This document shows positions 43,850 to 51,860 of a stretch of DNA of 64,000 nucleotides, piece after piece. A model generated the notes under the pieces. That model was not told the origin of the DNA. It made no database searches and worked only from the letters and a program-made list of their open reading frames with translations. The translations under genes were made by a program, and so were the position numbers. How positions within the stretch are numbered: position 1 is the stretch's first letter; every line of letters starts with the position of its first letter. The stretch spans positions 2,852,001 to 2,916,000 of the forward strand of contig CAWAGV010000002.1 of NCBI GenBank assembly GCA_963781725.1. The letters are read 5' to 3'. This stretch comes from BOG-931 sp963781725 (GTDB lineage Bacteria > Pseudomonadota > Alphaproteobacteria > Rhizobiales > Xanthobacteraceae).

Positions 43850-44181
43850 GGCGCTCCTCCCGTTCGGCACGCTCGGCAAAGCCGGCGTCGAAACGCGTGT
43901 TTTCTGCGGCAGACAAGTGTTTTTATGAGCGTATGAAGCCACTTAATGGCTGTCAACGAAAGCCGGCCCTCCCGCGTACCGGCCCATTGCTTGCCCACTT
44001 TTTTTAAACGCACCGTCGCAATTCAGTCACGGCGGCATGCGCCCTTGGCGCCAAGGAAGCAGTGCCAAGGCCAAAGCAGCGCCAGGGGCCAAAGCACGGT
44101 GCGACGGTGCCGCTGCTCGACGAAGCGGTTCGCCGTACGCTAAAGCAAAGACCGGGGACGGTGGGGGCAGGCCGGACGGCG
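43850..44181. other. Divergent intergenic region with palindrome and short direct repeats
   Basis: About 332 bp between the divergent TRAP operon and the DUF1499-like gene. A perfect 14-bp palindrome CCTTGGCGCCAAGG lies at 44043-44056 and could bind a dimeric regulator; GGCCAAAGCA then occurs twice within the next 50 bases. No adjacent regulator gene and no confident gene here; the DUF1499-like frame is open back to 44062, so part of the repeats could be coding. Confidence 0.45.
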
Positions 44182-45072
44182 ATGGCGCGACATCGAATCA
44201 TTGACGAGCCCGTCTCGCGGCTTGCGGTGTGGGCGCGCCGCATCGCGCTGTTCTCGCTTGCGGCGACGCTGCTGTCCATCATCGTCGTCCGTTCCGGCGC
44301 CCTGGAAATCGTACCGGCGCTGTCGACTTTTGCCGGCGGTTTGATGCTGGCTGTCGTCGCTATCCTGCTGGCGATCAGCGCGCTCATTGTCATCTGGTTC
44401 GAGGGCGTCTCCGGGATGAAACAGGCGCTCGCGGCGTTGTTCATCGGTCTCGCATTGATCGCCTATCCCGCCTATCTCGGCATCAAGGCATCACGGTTGC
44501 CGGCGATCTACGATATCACCACCGATCCGATCGATCCGCCGCGGTTCGACGCCATTGCGCGCCTGCGGCCGCGCGACGCCAATCCGATCACCTATGCAGG
44601 CCTCTATGCCGCCGAGCTGCAGCATGCGGCCTATTCCGACATCGAGCCGGATCTGACCAACTCCACCGCCCAGGAAGCCTACGACGCGGCGCTCAAGGTC
44701 ATCACCAAGCGGAAATGGCGGATTGTCGATGCCCGTCCGCCGCAGGGCGGTCAGCCGGCGGTGCCCAATGTACGCAATCCGCAACTCGCGCCGGCCGGAC
44801 GTGAGGGAATTATCGAAGCGATTGCGCGCACGCCGATCATGGGTTTTCGCGACGACGTCGTGGTGCGTATCCGCGCCACCAGCGACGGCGCGCGCATCGA
44901 CGTGCGTTCGGCGTCGCGTTACGGCCGCCACGATTTCGGCACCAATGCCTCGCGAGTGCGCAATTTGATCAGCGACATCGACGACGTTCTGGCGTTGCCG
45001 AAGAAGCCCGCGCCGGCACCGGCGCTGCCCAAGCCGCAGCCGGGCGCCAAAGGCCCTCAAGCCAAGCGATAA
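44182..45072 (+). CDS. DUF1499-domain membrane protein
   Basis: Protein of 296 residues. Three hydrophobic helices occupy roughly 15-105 (IALFSLAATLLSIIVV, GGLMLAVVAILLAISALIVIW, ALAALFIGLALIAYPAYLGI). The rest, from about 110, is a soluble domain with MGFRDDVVVRIR and RIDVRSASRYGRHDFGTNASRV near 225-265, the hallmark of DUF1499. The last 25 residues are Pro/Lys rich. Function of the family is unknown; membrane stress or lipid links have been suggested in annotations but cannot be shown here. ATG at 44182 chosen because the first helix follows; an upstream ATG at 44062 adds 40 basic residues. Overlaps the MBL gene by 16 bp tail to tail. Confidence 0.85.
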   Translation: MARHRIIDEPVSRLAVWARRIALFSLAATLLSIIVVRSGALEIVPALSTFAGGLMLAVVAILLAISALIVIWFEGVSGMKQALAALFIGLALIAYPAYLGIKASRLPAIYDITTDPIDPPRFDAIARLRPRDANPITYAGLYAAELQHAAYSDIEPDLTNSTAQEAYDAALKVITKRKWRIVDARPPQGGQPAVPNVRNPQLAPAGREGIIEAIARTPIMGFRDDVVVRIRATSDGARIDVRSASRYGRHDFGTNASRVRNLISDIDDVLALPKKPAPAPALPKPQPGAKGPQAKR

Positions 45073-45968
45073 GTACCGTTGATCGAAGGCTGGCCGTCGG
45101 TAACGACCGCGCCGCGCGCGACAAGTTCCTCCATGTGGGCAAGTGTTGAAAGCCCGGCGGCGCCGATCAGGCGTGGGTCGAGGCCGATATAGACGGCTTT
45201 GACAATGGTTGGAATGTCGGCCGCGCCCTTGCCGAGGCGGTACAGAATTGACGCTTCGCGTCCGCGCCGGTGCTCGATCAGGTGCTGCACGAAACGCGGG
45301 GCGTTGCGCACCGCATTGCCGTGGCCCGGCAGGTAGAGCGGCTCGGTGCGCTTGGCCAGCTTGTAGAGCGAATTCATGTAATCGCTCATGGCGCCGTCCG
45401 GCGGCGCGACGATCGTCGTCGACCAGCCCATGACGTGGTCGCCGGAGAACAGCAGGTTCGATTCCGGCAGCGCGTAGGCCATGTGATTACCGGTGTGGCC
45501 CGGCGTGAACACCGCCTCAAGCGACCAGCCGTCGCCGCGCACCACCTCGCCATCGGGGAGCGCGATGTCGGGGCGGAAGTCCATGTCCGCGGATGCGTCC
45601 AGCCTGCGCGTGTCGCCGACGTGCAACGGCCGCGCCAGGCGATGCGGCCCCTGGGCGTAGACTTTGGCGCCGGTCGCGGCCTTCACCTTGGGCACGGCGG
45701 GCGAGTGGTCGCGATGGGTATGGGTGACGAAGATGTGGGTCACCGTCTCGCCGCGGACGGCGTCGAGCAGGGCCGCGATATGCGCATCGTCGTCCGGTCC
45801 GGGATCGAGGATTGCGACCTTGCCGCGGCCGATGACGTAGCTGACCGTGCCTTTGAAGGTGAACGGGCTGGGATTGTCGGCTGCGACCGCGCGGACCAGC
45901 GGGGCGACTTCTTTCGGCTGGTCCGGGACCAGGTCGAAGCTTTTGTCGAACGGAACGTCGTCACTCAT
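45057..45968 (-). CDS. MBL-fold metallo-hydrolase (LACTB2/glyoxalase-type)
   Basis: Cytosolic metallo-beta-lactamase-fold enzyme of 303 residues. The zinc motif HTHRDHSP is near 82-89, further ligands are in TPGHTGNHMAY near 155 and FSGDHVMGW near 172, and a helical C-terminal domain of about 80 residues (winged-helix type as in LACTB2-like proteins) follows, with HGNAVRNAPRFVQHLIEHR. Substrates of this group include thioesters, RNA ends and lactones, so none is assigned. The gene lies convergent to the DUF1499 gene and upstream of a 345-bp gap before recR. Confidence 0.9.
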   Translation of the reverse strand: MSDDVPFDKSFDLVPDQPKEVAPLVRAVAADNPSPFTFKGTVSYVIGRGKVAILDPGPDDDAHIAALLDAVRGETVTHIFVTHTHRDHSPAVPKVKAATGAKVYAQGPHRLARPLHVGDTRRLDASADMDFRPDIALPDGEVVRGDGWSLEAVFTPGHTGNHMAYALPESNLLFSGDHVMGWSTTIVAPPDGAMSDYMNSLYKLAKRTEPLYLPGHGNAVRNAPRFVQHLIEHRRGREASILYRLGKGAADIPTIVKAVYIGLDPRLIGAAGLSTLAHMEELVARGAVVTDGQPSINGTYRLA

Positions 45969-46313
45969 GCGAAAACCGGCCTGTCTTGCTTGTTCAAAGG
46001 CATGACTTGGTAACAGTCACGGCAATGATGTGCACAGCGCCGGCGGCGCGCGCAAGCAAGGGCCGGGCAGGGGTGTTGAGGGGGGTCCCGAAAATAAAAT
46101 GGAGCCCCCAGTGCCGGGATCTCCGGGGGCTCCAGCAACCTCATTCAACACGACGAGTGAGACCGAGATCGCAAACCCTACTATGCAAAGCGCGGGCCAA
46201 GTTCCCGCCGTCCGCCGGACGGCAGAATCGCAGCATTTTTCCGGCGTTATTTCGCACGGTTTCGAGGATTGGCCGCATCGCAGGCGGTTGCTGACTAAAT
46301 CGCAGGCACCCGC
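45969..46313. other. Intergenic region between MBL gene and recR
   Basis: About 345 bp. It contains a strong hairpin with a T-rich tail on the minus strand (46090-46133), listed separately, which could end transcription of the dnaX-ybaB-recR operon about 180 bp after recR. The sequence between recR and the hairpin shows no gene; an sRNA or a long 3' UTR is possible. No tRNA fold was found. Confidence 0.5.
46090..46133 (-). terminator. Probable Rho-independent terminator of the dnaX-ybaB-recR operon
   Basis: Perfect 10-bp arms at 46099-46108 and 46124-46133, with a loop of 15 bases that could extend the pairing. On the minus strand the stem is followed by TTTTATTTT (46091-46099), the normal layout of an intrinsic terminator. 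On the plus strand no T-run follows. It lies 181 bp beyond the recR stop codon. Confidence 0.75.
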
Positions 46314-46919
46314 TCAGAAAGGCGTCCGGCTGCGCATTGCGGCGGCGAGGGTGCCCTCGTCGAGGTAGTCGAGTTCGCCGCCGACCGGCACGCCGTGGGC
46401 CAGCCGCGTCACCTTTACTGCGGCGTCTTGCAGAAGGTCGGTGATGTAATGGGCGGTGCTTTGGCCGTCGACCGTGGCGTTGAGCGCCAGAATGACCTCT
46501 TTCACCTCCGGATCGTGCGCGCGCTTGATTAGCGTGTCGATGGTCAGGTCATCCGGGCCGATGCCGTCGAGCGGCGAGAGGGTGCCGCCGAGAACGTGGT
46601 AGCGGGCATTGATGGCGTGGGCCCGCTCCAGGGCCCAGAGATCGGCAACGTCGGCGACGACAACGATCGCCGCCTGGTCGCGCCGCGTATCGGAGCAGAC
46701 GGCGCACGGATTCTGCGTATCGATGTTGCCGCAGGTCCGGCAGATTTCGATTTTCTCCATTGCCGCCTGCAACGCCGATGTCAGCGGCGCCATGACCAGC
46801 TCGCGCTTCTTGATGAGGAACAGCGCCGCGCGGCGCGCCGAACGCGGCCCGAGCCCGGGCAGGCGAGCCAGCAGCTGGATCAGCCGCTCGATTTCGGGGC
46901 CGGCAGAGAGCGTCGGCAT
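46314..46919 (-). CDS. recR: Recombination protein RecR
   Basis: DNA-binding protein of 201 residues that works with RecO and RecF in recombinational repair. It has the helix-hairpin-helix LPGLGPRSARRAALFLI near 20-36, the zinc finger with C60, C63, C72 and C75, and the Toprim domain with IVVVADVADLWALE near 85-98. The ATG is directly adjacent to the ybaB stop (sharing one base). Third gene of the conserved block dnaX-ybaB-recR. Length is normal. Confidence 0.97.
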   Translation of the reverse strand: MPTLSAGPEIERLIQLLARLPGLGPRSARRAALFLIKKRELVMAPLTSALQAAMEKIEICRTCGNIDTQNPCAVCSDTRRDQAAIVVVADVADLWALERAHAINARYHVLGGTLSPLDGIGPDDLTIDTLIKRAHDPEVKEVILALNATVDGQSTAHYITDLLQDAAVKVTRLAHGVPVGGELDYLDEGTLAAAMRSRTPF

Positions 46920-47239
46920 CAGAACAATTTCAACCCGGGCGGTAGCGGCAGGCCGCCGGTCATCGCCTGCATCCTGTCCTGCAACAGGGTTTCGAGCTTG
47001 CGGCGCGCGTCGGCGTGCGCAGCGACGAGCAGGTCTTCGAGGATTTCTTTTTGGTCGGGCTTGAGCAGCGACTCGTCGACCTTGGCGTTCCTAAGATCGC
47101 CTTTGCCCGACAGCGTGACGGTAATCACGCCGCCGCCGGCTGTGCCCTCGACCTCCAGGCGGTCGAGTTCGGCCTGCATGTTTTCCATCTTCGATTTCAG
47201 CTCGGCGGCCTGCTTCATCAGGCCGAGAAAATCAGGCAT
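46919..47239 (-). CDS. YbaB/EbfC family nucleoid-associated protein
   Basis: Small DNA-binding protein of 106 residues. FLGLMKQAAELKSKMENMQAEL near 4-25 is the family's first helix, then GVITVTLSGKGDL and KVDESLL. The ATG at 47239 overlaps the end of dnaX by 8 bp and recR follows at once, the conserved dnaX-ybaB-recR order. The dimer binds DNA loosely; the exact role is not settled. Confidence 0.95.
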   Translation of the reverse strand: MPDFLGLMKQAAELKSKMENMQAELDRLEVEGTAGGGVITVTLSGKGDLRNAKVDESLLKPDQKEILEDLLVAAHADARRKLETLLQDRMQAMTGGLPLPPGLKLF

Positions 47240-49010
47240 CGGGGTCGCTCTCGTTGTCAGGCAGTACGTCGTCCGGCGGCACGTCGTCCGAAGCGGCGAG
47301 CGGAGCGCTGACAGGCGGACGCACTTCGACAATCTCGGCGCCGGGGAAACGCGCCAGCACCGCCTGGACCAGCGGATCGCCACGCACGTCGTTTTTCAGT
47401 TCGGCTTTGCGCGCCTCGGCCTGGGCCCGCAGCGGGGCCGCGCCGGCTTCGGTCGAAACTGCGATCATCCAGCGCCGGCCGGTCCAGTCGGCGAGCTTTC
47501 TCGACAGGTCGTTGACCAGGGATTTTGCCGCGCTGGCTTCCAGCGCGATTTCAAGCTTGCCGTCTTCGAAACGCACCAGGCGCACGTCGCGTTCCAAGGC
47601 GCTTTTCATCGCTACGTCCCGCTTTTCGCCGGCGAGCGCGACAAGATCCTCGAAAGTCCTCACCGCCCGCGCCGGGACAGTGGATTCCGCGCTGCGCGCC
47701 ATCGGCTCGTTCATCGGCACCGCTGAGGCCAGTGGTCCGCGCGCGCCGCCGCCACCGCGCGGCAGTTCGGATCGCGCCGGCATGTCCGCGCGCGGTTGCG
47801 GTGATGACGGGGCTGAACCGGAGCCGTTGCCGCGGGCGCCGTCACCCAGCGAACGGACCACCTCATCGGGGGTTGGCAAATCGGCGGCATAGGCAATGCG
47901 GACCAGCACCATCTCGGCTGCGGCAATCGGGCGGCCGGCGGCTTCGACTTCGGCGATGCCCTTGAGCAGCATTTGCCAGGTGCGGGCGAGAACGCGCATC
48001 GAGAGCTTGGTCGCAAAGGCCCGGCCGCGCGTGCGCTCGGCCTCGGTCAATGACACGTCGTCGGCGACCGCCGGCACGATTTTTACCCGCGTGACGAAAT
48101 GCGTGAACTCGGCGAGATCGCCAAGCACCAGGGCCGGATCGGCGCCGGTGTCGTACTGATCGCGCAGTTCCTGCAAGGCGCGCGCGATGTCGGCGCGCAT
48201 CAGCGCCTCGAACAGATCGATGACGCGCGTGCGGTCGGCGAGGCCGAGCATGCCGCGCACATCCTGCGCCCGCACCGGGCCGGCCGCGTGCGCGATGGCC
48301 TGATCGAACAGCGACAGTGAATCGCGCACCGAGCCTTCGGCGGCGCGTGCGATCAGCGCCAGCGCTTCGGGCTCGACGGTGATCGATTCCTTGCCGGCGA
48401 TGCCTTGCAGGTGTTTCACCAGCATTTCGGCGTCGACCCGGCGCAAGTCGAAGCGCTGGCAGCGCGACAGCACCGTGATCGGCACCTTGCGGATTTCGGT
48501 GGTGGCAAAAATGAACTTGGCGTGTGCCGGGGGCTCTTCCAGCGTCTTGAGCAAGGCGTTGAAGGCGGCACCGGACAGCATGTGCACTTCGTCGAGGATG
48601 TAGACCTTGTAACGCGCCGAGACCGGCGCGTAGCGCACGGCCTCGTTGATCTGGCGCACGTCCTCGACGCCGTTATGCGAGGCGGCGTCCATCTCGATGA
48701 CGTCGAGGTGGCGGCTTTCCATGATCGCCTGGCAGTGCACGCCGAGCGTCGGCATCTTGACGGTCGGCCCGGTGACCGATCCGTCCGGCAATTCGTAGTT
48801 GAGCGCGCGGGCAAGGATGCGGGCCGTCGTGGTCTTGCCGACGCCGCGCACGCCGGTGAGCACCCAGGCCTGCGGAATGCGCCCGGTCTCGAAGGCGTTC
48901 GAGATGGTGCGGACCATCGCTTCCTGGCCGATCAGGTCGTCGAACGTCGACGGCCGGTATTTGCGCGCCAGGACGCGATAGGAGCTGGATGTGGCGGCGG
49001 TGTCGTTCAT
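47232..49010 (-). CDS. dnaX: DNA polymerase III subunit gamma/tau
   Basis: Clamp-loader ATPase of 592 residues. Walker A GVRGVGKTT lies at 53-61, EMDAASHNGVEDVR near 105, Walker B YILDEVHML near 130 and the SRC-type sensor CQRFDLRRVD near 180. The four-cysteine zinc module of E. coli DnaX is reduced to a single cysteine in GVHCQAIME, a pattern I recall as common in alphaproteobacteria. The C-terminal third (about 380-592) is variable and carries the polymerase-binding part. It is followed by ybaB and recR and preceded by the SRP RNA gene. A programmed frameshift to make a separate gamma form was not evident to me. Confidence 0.96.
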   Translation of the reverse strand: MNDTAATSSSYRVLARKYRPSTFDDLIGQEAMVRTISNAFETGRIPQAWVLTGVRGVGKTTTARILARALNYELPDGSVTGPTVKMPTLGVHCQAIMESRHLDVIEMDAASHNGVEDVRQINEAVRYAPVSARYKVYILDEVHMLSGAAFNALLKTLEEPPAHAKFIFATTEIRKVPITVLSRCQRFDLRRVDAEMLVKHLQGIAGKESITVEPEALALIARAAEGSVRDSLSLFDQAIAHAAGPVRAQDVRGMLGLADRTRVIDLFEALMRADIARALQELRDQYDTGADPALVLGDLAEFTHFVTRVKIVPAVADDVSLTEAERTRGRAFATKLSMRVLARTWQMLLKGIAEVEAAGRPIAAAEMVLVRIAYAADLPTPDEVVRSLGDGARGNGSGSAPSSPQPRADMPARSELPRGGGGARGPLASAVPMNEPMARSAESTVPARAVRTFEDLVALAGEKRDVAMKSALERDVRLVRFEDGKLEIALEASAAKSLVNDLSRKLADWTGRRWMIAVSTEAGAAPLRAQAEARKAELKNDVRGDPLVQAVLARFPGAEIVEVRPPVSAPLAASDDVPPDDVLPDNESDPDA

Positions 49011-49133
49011 AAGGACTCAATCGTAACCCGGATTGAGTGTAGCGAAATCCGGGATCAGCGTGAGAGCGGGCCGGTTGTCCCCGCATTTCGCTGCGCGCAA
49101 CGCGGACCGCAAACGTGGACCGCATGTGTGAAA

Positions 49134-49236
49134 AGGGTGGGAGGCTGACGAGCGACCCGAACCGCGCTCGTTAGGGCTGCTTCCTTCCGGACCTGACCCG
49201 GTTGGCGAGTGGCTCGTCCACCGCCAACCTCCCGGC
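49134..49236 (-). ncRNA. ffs: Signal recognition particle RNA (4.5S/SRP RNA)
   Basis: On the minus strand the conserved SRP apical domain is readable: GGTCAGGTCCGGAAGGAAGC followed by AGCC, at about 49169-49196, the tetraloop and symmetric/asymmetric loops that bind Ffh. The 5' GGGAGG (49228-49233) pairs with the 3' CCTCCC (49138-49143), and TTTT follows the 3' end at about 49131-49134. The length is about 100 nt, a typical bacterial small SRP RNA without Alu domain. It lies just upstream of dnaX, the usual place in Hyphomicrobiales. Exact ends are estimated from the pairing and the T-run. Confidence 0.93.
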
Positions 49237-49239
49237 CCT

Positions 49240-49268
49240 TATATCGTCCGGGGAGGGGGAGAAAGCAA
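49240..49268 (-). promoter_or_regulatory. Probable promoter of the SRP RNA gene
   Basis: On the minus strand TTGCTT (49268-49263), a 17-bp spacer and GATATA (49245-49240) resemble sigma-70 -35 and -10 boxes; the RNA would begin 4-7 bases later, matching the proposed 5' end. Inference from spacing, not measured. Confidence 0.5.
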
Positions 49269-49323
49269 GCCAAACGCCTGTGCGGGCGTGGTAACTCTGG
49301 ACCCGTCGAGCGGAGCGCGAGAA

Positions 49324-49743
49324 ATGCCCGAAACCGAATGGTCCCTGCATCCTCAACTGACCAAAGACACGGTAGCGGTCTGCGATCTTGCGCTGTCGCG
49401 CGTTCTGGCGATGAACGACGGCGAATTTCCATGGCTGATTTTGGTGCCGCGCAGGGCGGGAGCCAGCGACATTATCGATCTCGGCCACGAGCAGGGCCAG
49501 TTGATGGACGAGCTCTCGCTGGTATCGCGGGCGCTCAAGGATGAAACACGCTGCGACAAGCTGAATGTCGGCGCGATCGGCAACATGGTGCCGCAACTTC
49601 ACATCCACGTTGTGGCGCGCCGCAAGGACGACCCGCTCTGGCCCAAGCCGGTCTGGGGTGTCGCTCCGCGCTGCACCAGCGATCCGGCGGCATTGGCGGA
49701 TTTTGCGACAGCAATCCGCCGGCGCGTGGCGCCGTCACTGTAG
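49324..49743 (+). CDS. HIT-domain protein
   Basis: Small nucleotide-binding or hydrolase protein of 139 residues in the histidine-triad superfamily. The triad region reads QLHIHVVAR near 96-104, so the first histidine of the HxHxH triad is glutamine; this variant is common in alphaproteobacterial members, possibly diadenosine tetraphosphate hydrolase-like. ATG at 49324 chosen over an in-frame start at 49288 because the family sequence begins near it. Divergent from the SRP RNA/dnaX block and overlapping the monooxygenase gene by 9 bp tail to tail. Confidence 0.9.
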   Translation: MPETEWSLHPQLTKDTVAVCDLALSRVLAMNDGEFPWLILVPRRAGASDIIDLGHEQGQLMDELSLVSRALKDETRCDKLNVGAIGNMVPQLHIHVVARRKDDPLWPKPVWGVAPRCTSDPAALADFATAIRRRVAPSL

Positions 49744-50931
49744 GGCGCGGCCGACGTCGTATTCGTAAAGCCAGCCGACCTTGAACGCGGTGTTGTCGGT
49801 GCCGCCGAAACGTTCGCGAAAAAAGAACTGAATATCGCGCCGCAGCCGGGCCCACGGCGACGCCAGATGATTTTCCTTGGCCCGCGCCCGGGCGCCGAGC
49901 ACGGCGGCCTTGGTGCGTGGCACGCGCAATTGCTCGTAGGCGGCAAGCGCTGCTCCAAGATCGTCAGTTTGTCGCGCGAATGCGGCGCCAAGCACCACCG
50001 CATCTTCGATCGCCATGCCGGCGCCGGTGCCGAGATAGGGCAACATGGCGTGGGCGCTGTCGCCGAGCAGCGTGGCGCGGCCTTTCACCCAGCGTTCGAG
50101 CGGATCGCGGTCATACAGCGCCCATTTGTACCAGCGCTCGCTGCGCGGATAGAGCAGGCCGAGAAGAGGATTCCAGCTGGCGTAAGTGGCGATCACTTCG
50201 GACACGTCGCATTGCCGCGTCCAGGATTCTTCGGTCCAGGCATCGCTGTCGATGTGCGCGACGATGTTGAGCAGTTCGCCGCGGCGCACCGGGTAGTGGA
50301 CGACATGGCCGTGCGGCCCGAGCCACATCGCGCCGTTCTTCATGTCGATTTCATCGGGCACCGCCTCGGCCGGCACCATGCCGCGCCAGCAGACACAACC
50401 GGTGAAATGCGGCGCATCGGCGCCGAACAGCGCGGTGCGCACCACCGAATGAATGCCGTCGGCGCCGACAACGAGATCGGCTTCGATGGCGCTGCCGTCG
50501 GCGAGCTGGACGGTTGCCGAACGGTCGTTGCTTTCGACGCCGACGCAGCGGGCATTGAAGCGGAACTGCGTGGTCTTCAGCGCCGCCGCCAGGACTTCGA
50601 GCAGGTCGGCGCGATGTACCGACAAATTCGGCGCGCCGAACTTCTGGCGAAAATCCCCGCGTTTGGTGCGTGAAATATAGCGCCCGCTTTTCCAGCTGCG
50701 GATATTGAGAAAATCGGTTTCCGCGGCGATGGCCTGCGTTTCCTTTTCGAGGTCGAGCGCGCGCAAGGCCTTGACGGCATTGGGCGTCAGATTGAGGCCG
50801 GCGCCGATCTCGCTGAGCGCCCCGCTCTGCTCGCAGACGATGGTTTCGGCGCCGCGCCGCTCCAGCGCCAGCGCCGCGGCAAGTCCGCCAATGCCACCGC
50901 CAACGATGGCGATGCGGGGCGTGCGTGACAT
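49735..50931 (-). CDS. FAD-dependent monooxygenase (salicylate/3-hydroxybenzoate hydroxylase-like)
   Basis: Flavoprotein of 398 residues in the aromatic hydroxylase family. The N-terminal GxGxxG is VGGGIGGLAAALAL near 10-23, the DG motif is VVGADGIHSVVR near 155-166 and the GD motif is LLGDSAHAMLPYLGTGAGMAIED near 285-307. The short length fits salicylate-type single-component hydroxylases that hydroxylate a phenolic or heterocyclic acid with NAD(P)H and O2. ATG at 50931 has a GAGAAGG ribosome-binding site; the frame is open nine codons farther back. No aromatic ring-cleavage genes are adjacent, so the substrate stays open. Confidence 0.9.
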   Translation of the reverse strand: MSRTPRIAIVGGGIGGLAAALALERRGAETIVCEQSGALSEIGAGLNLTPNAVKALRALDLEKETQAIAAETDFLNIRSWKSGRYISRTKRGDFRQKFGAPNLSVHRADLLEVLAAALKTTQFRFNARCVGVESNDRSATVQLADGSAIEADLVVGADGIHSVVRTALFGADAPHFTGCVCWRGMVPAEAVPDEIDMKNGAMWLGPHGHVVHYPVRRGELLNIVAHIDSDAWTEESWTRQCDVSEVIATYASWNPLLGLLYPRSERWYKWALYDRDPLERWVKGRATLLGDSAHAMLPYLGTGAGMAIEDAVVLGAAFARQTDDLGAALAAYEQLRVPRTKAAVLGARARAKENHLASPWARLRRDIQFFFRERFGGTDNTAFKVGWLYEYDVGRALQ

Positions 50932-51105
50932 GAATTTGCCTTCTCCCGCGCGCCACAACGGTGCCGCGTCTGCATTCTACGCAAACGATGCTGTACTCTA
51001 CGCAGACGCGACTGTCGTGGGGGAGTGCTTACATCGCCGGGCTGATTTGCTAGTCTGGGGCGAATCTTCGCGAAATAACACGCAAAATAACACATGAGGT
51101 TCCCG

Positions 51106-51660
51106 ATGCTGCGTGCGATTGCTCTGGCTGGGCTGATGGCTTTGATGCTGCCGGCTTTTGCCATGGCTCAAGAACATCACGACGACCATCGCGGCGGACC
51201 GCCGCATGGTCCTGGTGGGCCACCGCATGGTCCTCCCGGCGGCGCGCCACATGCCCGTCCTGCTTTTGTGCCAGGTCCTCATCCGGGTCCCGGTCCGGGC
51301 GGCCCGCCCCATGCGAGGCCGGCCTTTGTGCCTGGCCCTCATCCAGGTCCGGTCGGAGGACCGCCGCATTTTGGTCCCGGAGGCCGTCCGCAGTTCGGCT
51401 ATCACGGCCGCTTCTTCAGTCCGGTCCGCATATCGCCCTTTATCTATCCGTCAGGCTGGGCTTACCGGCGCTGGGCGGTCGGTGCGGTGCTGCCGCCGCT
51501 CTTCCTGGCCCCGAACTACTATTACACCGACTGGGCAACGCTTGGCCTCGACCCGCCTCCGCCCGGCGCGCAATGGGTCCGGTATGGGCCTGATCTGCTG
51601 CTGGTCGACATCGCTACAGGCAGCGTGATCGAGGTGGTGCCTGACGTCTTCTACGAATAA
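51106..51660 (+). CDS. RcnB-family-like exported protein, His/Pro/Gly-rich
   Basis: Protein of 184 residues with a signal peptide (MLRAIALAGLMALMLPAFAMA, cleavage near 21). Residues about 22-105 are low complexity, rich in His, Pro and Gly, including two copies of a 20-residue block with PHARPAFVPGPHPGP, encoded by the 60-bp repeat at 51241-51360. The C-terminal part (WVRYGPDLLLVDIATGSVIEVV) matches the RcnB-like domain, whose E. coli relative acts in periplasmic nickel and cobalt homeostasis. The His-rich stretch would suit metal binding (inference). The start 51106 is preferred over 51094 because a TGAGG lies 6 bp upstream. A hairpin follows at 51708. Confidence 0.8.
   Translation: MLRAIALAGLMALMLPAFAMAQEHHDDHRGGPPHGPGGPPHGPPGGAPHARPAFVPGPHPGPGPGGPPHARPAFVPGPHPGPVGGPPHFGPGGRPQFGYHGRFFSPVRISPFIYPSGWAYRRWAVGAVLPPLFLAPNYYYTDWATLGLDPPPPGAQWVRYGPDLLLVDIATGSVIEVVPDVFYE
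51241..51360 (+). repeat. Two tandem 60-bp units inside the RcnB-like gene
   Basis: Units 51241-51300 and 51301-51360 align without gaps and encode nearly the same 20 residues, while many third bases differ, so the duplication is old or kept by selection on the protein. Confidence 0.8.
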
Positions 51661-51707
51661 GAGCCTGCCGGCCGGGTTTTGCTCCAAGAGGACCGACGAA
51701 GCGTCAA

Positions 51708-51736
51708 AAGGCGAGCCGATAAAATCGGCTCGCCTT
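51708..51736. terminator. Strong hairpin, probable terminator after the RcnB-like gene
   Basis: Perfect 13-bp stem (51708-51720 with 51724-51736) with a 3-base loop, 47 bp after the stop codon. Only two T's follow on the plus strand; TTTT follows on the minus strand. Confidence 0.6.
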
Positions 51737-51860
51737 GACCTGTGTTGCCGCCACGGCTTCAATCCGGTGCGAATATTGGGCGACAGGAGCAAAAGATGAC
51801 CTTCCGCATCGCCATTGTGTCCGCGCCGCATTGGCTGCGATCGCTGTGTAATCCAGCCGA

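Noticed and set aside
49134..49236. Small open reading frames over the SRP RNA
   Set aside because: The conserved SRP core and closing stem explain the sequence; no coding signal.
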